Under the pieces are notes generated by a model, which saw nothing but the letters and a program-made list of their open reading frames with translations, had not been told where the DNA came from and did not search any database. Positions 6,034 through 6,549 of a stretch of 6,549 bases of DNA are shown here, piece after piece (position 1 is the first letter of the stretch; every line of letters starts with the position of its first letter). Source of the DNA: Actinomycetota bacterium. Lineage in GTDB: Bacteria; Cyanobacteriota; Vampirovibrionia; Obscuribacterales; Obscuribacteraceae. Location: the NCBI GenBank assembly GCA_903970355.1, contig CAJCIF010000494.1, positions 1-6,549 on the forward strand, in the 5' to 3' direction. The position numbers were made by a program, and so were the translations under genes.

Positions 6034-6549
6034 GTGAAGACGCAAATCCCCGCTCCAATTTGGCTAATTTCGTTTGCCGATGCAACGGCAGCCGCAATTA
6101 CGTTACCAGTTGTGCCAAAACTTATACAGGCAACCATTCATGGCGATATAGCGCTAACCGCCTTTTACTATGGCGCCATGCTTGCAGTGTCGGGACTAAT
6201 TCTTTTTTTCGTTTCACCGATTCAAGCCGTACTGTCGGATAAATTTGGACATAAGTCCATGCTTACCTTTTCCTGCGCCAGCGCCAGTCTCAGTGCCTGC
6301 GCAGTCGCCTTTGCTGGTTCGTTGCCTGCCCTATTCGGTGCTTTCATACTTCGTTCCATCTCGGGCACTTGTCAACCGCTTGCCGCTTCATACGTATCCG
6401 AAATGAGCGATCCTGAAAAACGCACCACCAACTTCGCCCGTTTAAGTGCTGCTATCACATTGGGATTCATAGTTGGCGCTTCTTTAGGTGGTTGGGTTGG
6501 CAACTTTGATCTACGTCTAGCCATGCTCACCTCCTTTTCTTGCTCGCTC
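6034..6549 (+). CDS. MFS transporter, DHA1/TetA-like drug or metabolite efflux type (N-terminal part, cut by window edge)
   Basis: The frame codes for 172 residues and is still open at the right edge, so less than half of a usual MFS carrier of about 400 residues is seen. It covers the first four membrane helices and most of the fifth. Helix 1 is WLISFADATAAAITLPVVP (10-28), the typical Asp-containing first helix of this group. Motif A, the loop between helices 2 and 3, is AVLSDKFGHKSML (65-77), close to the consensus with its Gly-x-x-x-Asp region. Arg107 in ILRSISG sits where motif B has its conserved Arg in helix 4. YVSEMSDPEKRTTNFA (120-135) is the helix 4-5 loop, and GFIVGASLGGWVG (144-156) is the motif C-like stretch of helix 5. 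These proteins usually export drugs or metabolites in exchange for protons. No in-frame ATG exists. I chose GTG at 6034 because it stands eight codons before helix 1, but TTG at 6010 or TTG at 5989 (touching an AGGAA) are alternatives. The gene is divergent from the histidine kinase gene, and a regulatory link is possible but not shown. Confidence 0.85.
   Translation, partial: MKTQIPAPIWLISFADATAAAITLPVVPKLIQATIHGDIALTAFYYGAMLAVSGLILFFVSPIQAVLSDKFGHKSMLTFSCASASLSACAVAFAGSLPALFGAFILRSISGTCQPLAASYVSEMSDPEKRTTNFARLSAAITLGFIVGASLGGWVGNFDLRLAMLTSFSCSL

Noticed and set aside
1..6549. Defence system, CRISPR array, mobile element, tRNA or rRNA
   Set aside because: No spaced direct repeats, transposase or recombinase motifs, terminal inverted repeats or structured RNA genes were seen on either strand.

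Overview
The window reads as ordinary single-copy bacterial chromosome. By eye its base composition is mid-40s percent GC (not counted). It holds six protein-coding genes, two of them cut by the window edges. There is no rRNA, tRNA, CRISPR array, insertion sequence or phage gene. The signal peptides, a CHASE3 sensor kinase and a GT39-type glycosyltransferase show a free-living bacterium that handles envelope polymers and senses its surroundings. The gene content would fit an Obscuribacterales/Melainabacteria-like (non-photosynthetic Cyanobacteriota) or similar environmental genome. That placement is a guess from general style and rests on no marker gene.

Left part, minus strand (1-2313): a multi-pass GT-C/GT39-type glycosyltransferase-like membrane protein runs off the left edge (start codon at 1378). 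Upstream of it on the same strand is a secreted protein of unknown function (1519-2313). The 140-base gap between them holds a strong two-part hairpin (1418-1470) and a repeated GAATAGAAT word.

Middle, plus strand (2490-4325): a divergently transcribed soluble protein of 229 residues with no recognised family (GTG start) is followed by an exported alpha/beta hydrolase. The hydrolase has a clear Ser-Asp-His triad and is close to the PAF-acetylhydrolase / predicted dienelactone hydrolase group.

Right part: a membrane-bound CHASE3 sensor histidine kinase (minus strand) ends three bases from the stop of the hydrolase, tail to tail. It has no receiver domain and no response regulator beside it in this window. 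A divergent gap of about 300 bases separates it from the first 172 codons of an MFS drug/metabolite transporter (plus strand), which is cut by the right edge and has no ATG start.

The genes do not form one evident pathway. Plausible pairs are the glycosyltransferase with the secreted protein (same strand, possible operon) and the unknown 229-residue protein with the hydrolase (same strand, 156-base gap). I looked for a novel multi-gene system and did not find a convincing one. The points most worth a second look are the 1418-1470 hairpin, the unknown proteins at 1519-2313 and 2490-3179, the start and leader of the MFS gene, and the tail-to-tail hydrolase/kinase junction.
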